From contig NC_134418.1 in the NCBI RefSeq assembly GCF_030867145.1, positions 683,878 through 747,877 of the forward strand: a stretch of 64,000 nt of DNA, written 5' to 3'. A program made the translations under genes and the position numbers. The notes under the pieces were generated by a model. The model searched no databases. It saw only the letters and a program-made list of their open reading frames with translations, and was not told the origin of the DNA. Positions 63,969-64,000 of the stretch are shown piece by piece. This stretch comes from Opisthocomus hoazin (taxonomy: Eukaryota; Chordata; Aves; Opisthocomiformes; Opisthocomidae). How positions within the stretch are numbered: position 1 is the first letter of the stretch; every line of letters starts with the position of its first letter.

Positions 63969-64000
63969 CTGCGTGCAGGGAACGGGATGTCAGGCCCTGC

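Overview
The window looks like a gene-dense, GC-rich stretch of a bird genome, probably a microchromosome or a similarly compact region. The evidence is the large number of CR1 retrotransposon copies (about 25, roughly a fifth of the sequence), many ending in the short ATTCTG-type tail, together with three vertebrate housekeeping genes with short introns and extreme GC content. No order or species can be named from sequence alone. There is no prokaryotic, viral, plasmid or CRISPR content.

Layout. (1) 1-56968, plus strand: nearly all of DCTN1 (dynactin p150-Glued). 31 coding exons join into one open frame of 1268 residues plus stop; only the first exon, upstream of the CAP-Gly exon, lies outside the window. 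A CpG-dense block and an ATG-ATG-AGG-CAG directly abutting the fifth exon mark the alternative start of the short, CAP-Gly-less p135 form. (2) 57280-61220, plus strand: NOP56, complete, 12 exons, 548 residues, behind a compact promoter with five CCAAT-type boxes. Its introns carry a nested set of five snoRNAs. SNORD110 and SNORD57 are identified by their rRNA guide sequences, a SNORD86-like and a SNORD56-like box C/D RNA by structure and position, and there is one H/ACA RNA. (3) 61376-63968, minus strand: the 3' end of IDH3B, converging on NOP56 with only about 155 bp between the two poly(A) signals. It has two alternative terminal coding exons, each with its own poly(A) signal.

Repeats. CR1 fragments occur in both orientations throughout the DCTN1 introns. 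Several are nested, mosaic or internally deleted, and some form inverted pairs around exons. Minisatellites with 52, 38, 72-73, about 14 and about 25 bp units sit in DCTN1 introns, and a G-rich tandem array separates DCTN1 from NOP56.

How the genes relate. DCTN1 is the cargo, microtubule and dynein adaptor of dynactin. NOP56 is a core box C/D snoRNP protein whose own introns encode box C/D RNAs, and one of them is placed as a possible splicing switch for NOP56 itself. IDH3B is a mitochondrial TCA-cycle subunit. Their adjacency is a synteny feature, not a pathway. I did not find a wholly new system. The most interesting items are the SNORD86-like element overlapping a splice donor, the dual-use p135 start, and the paired IDH3B terminal exons.
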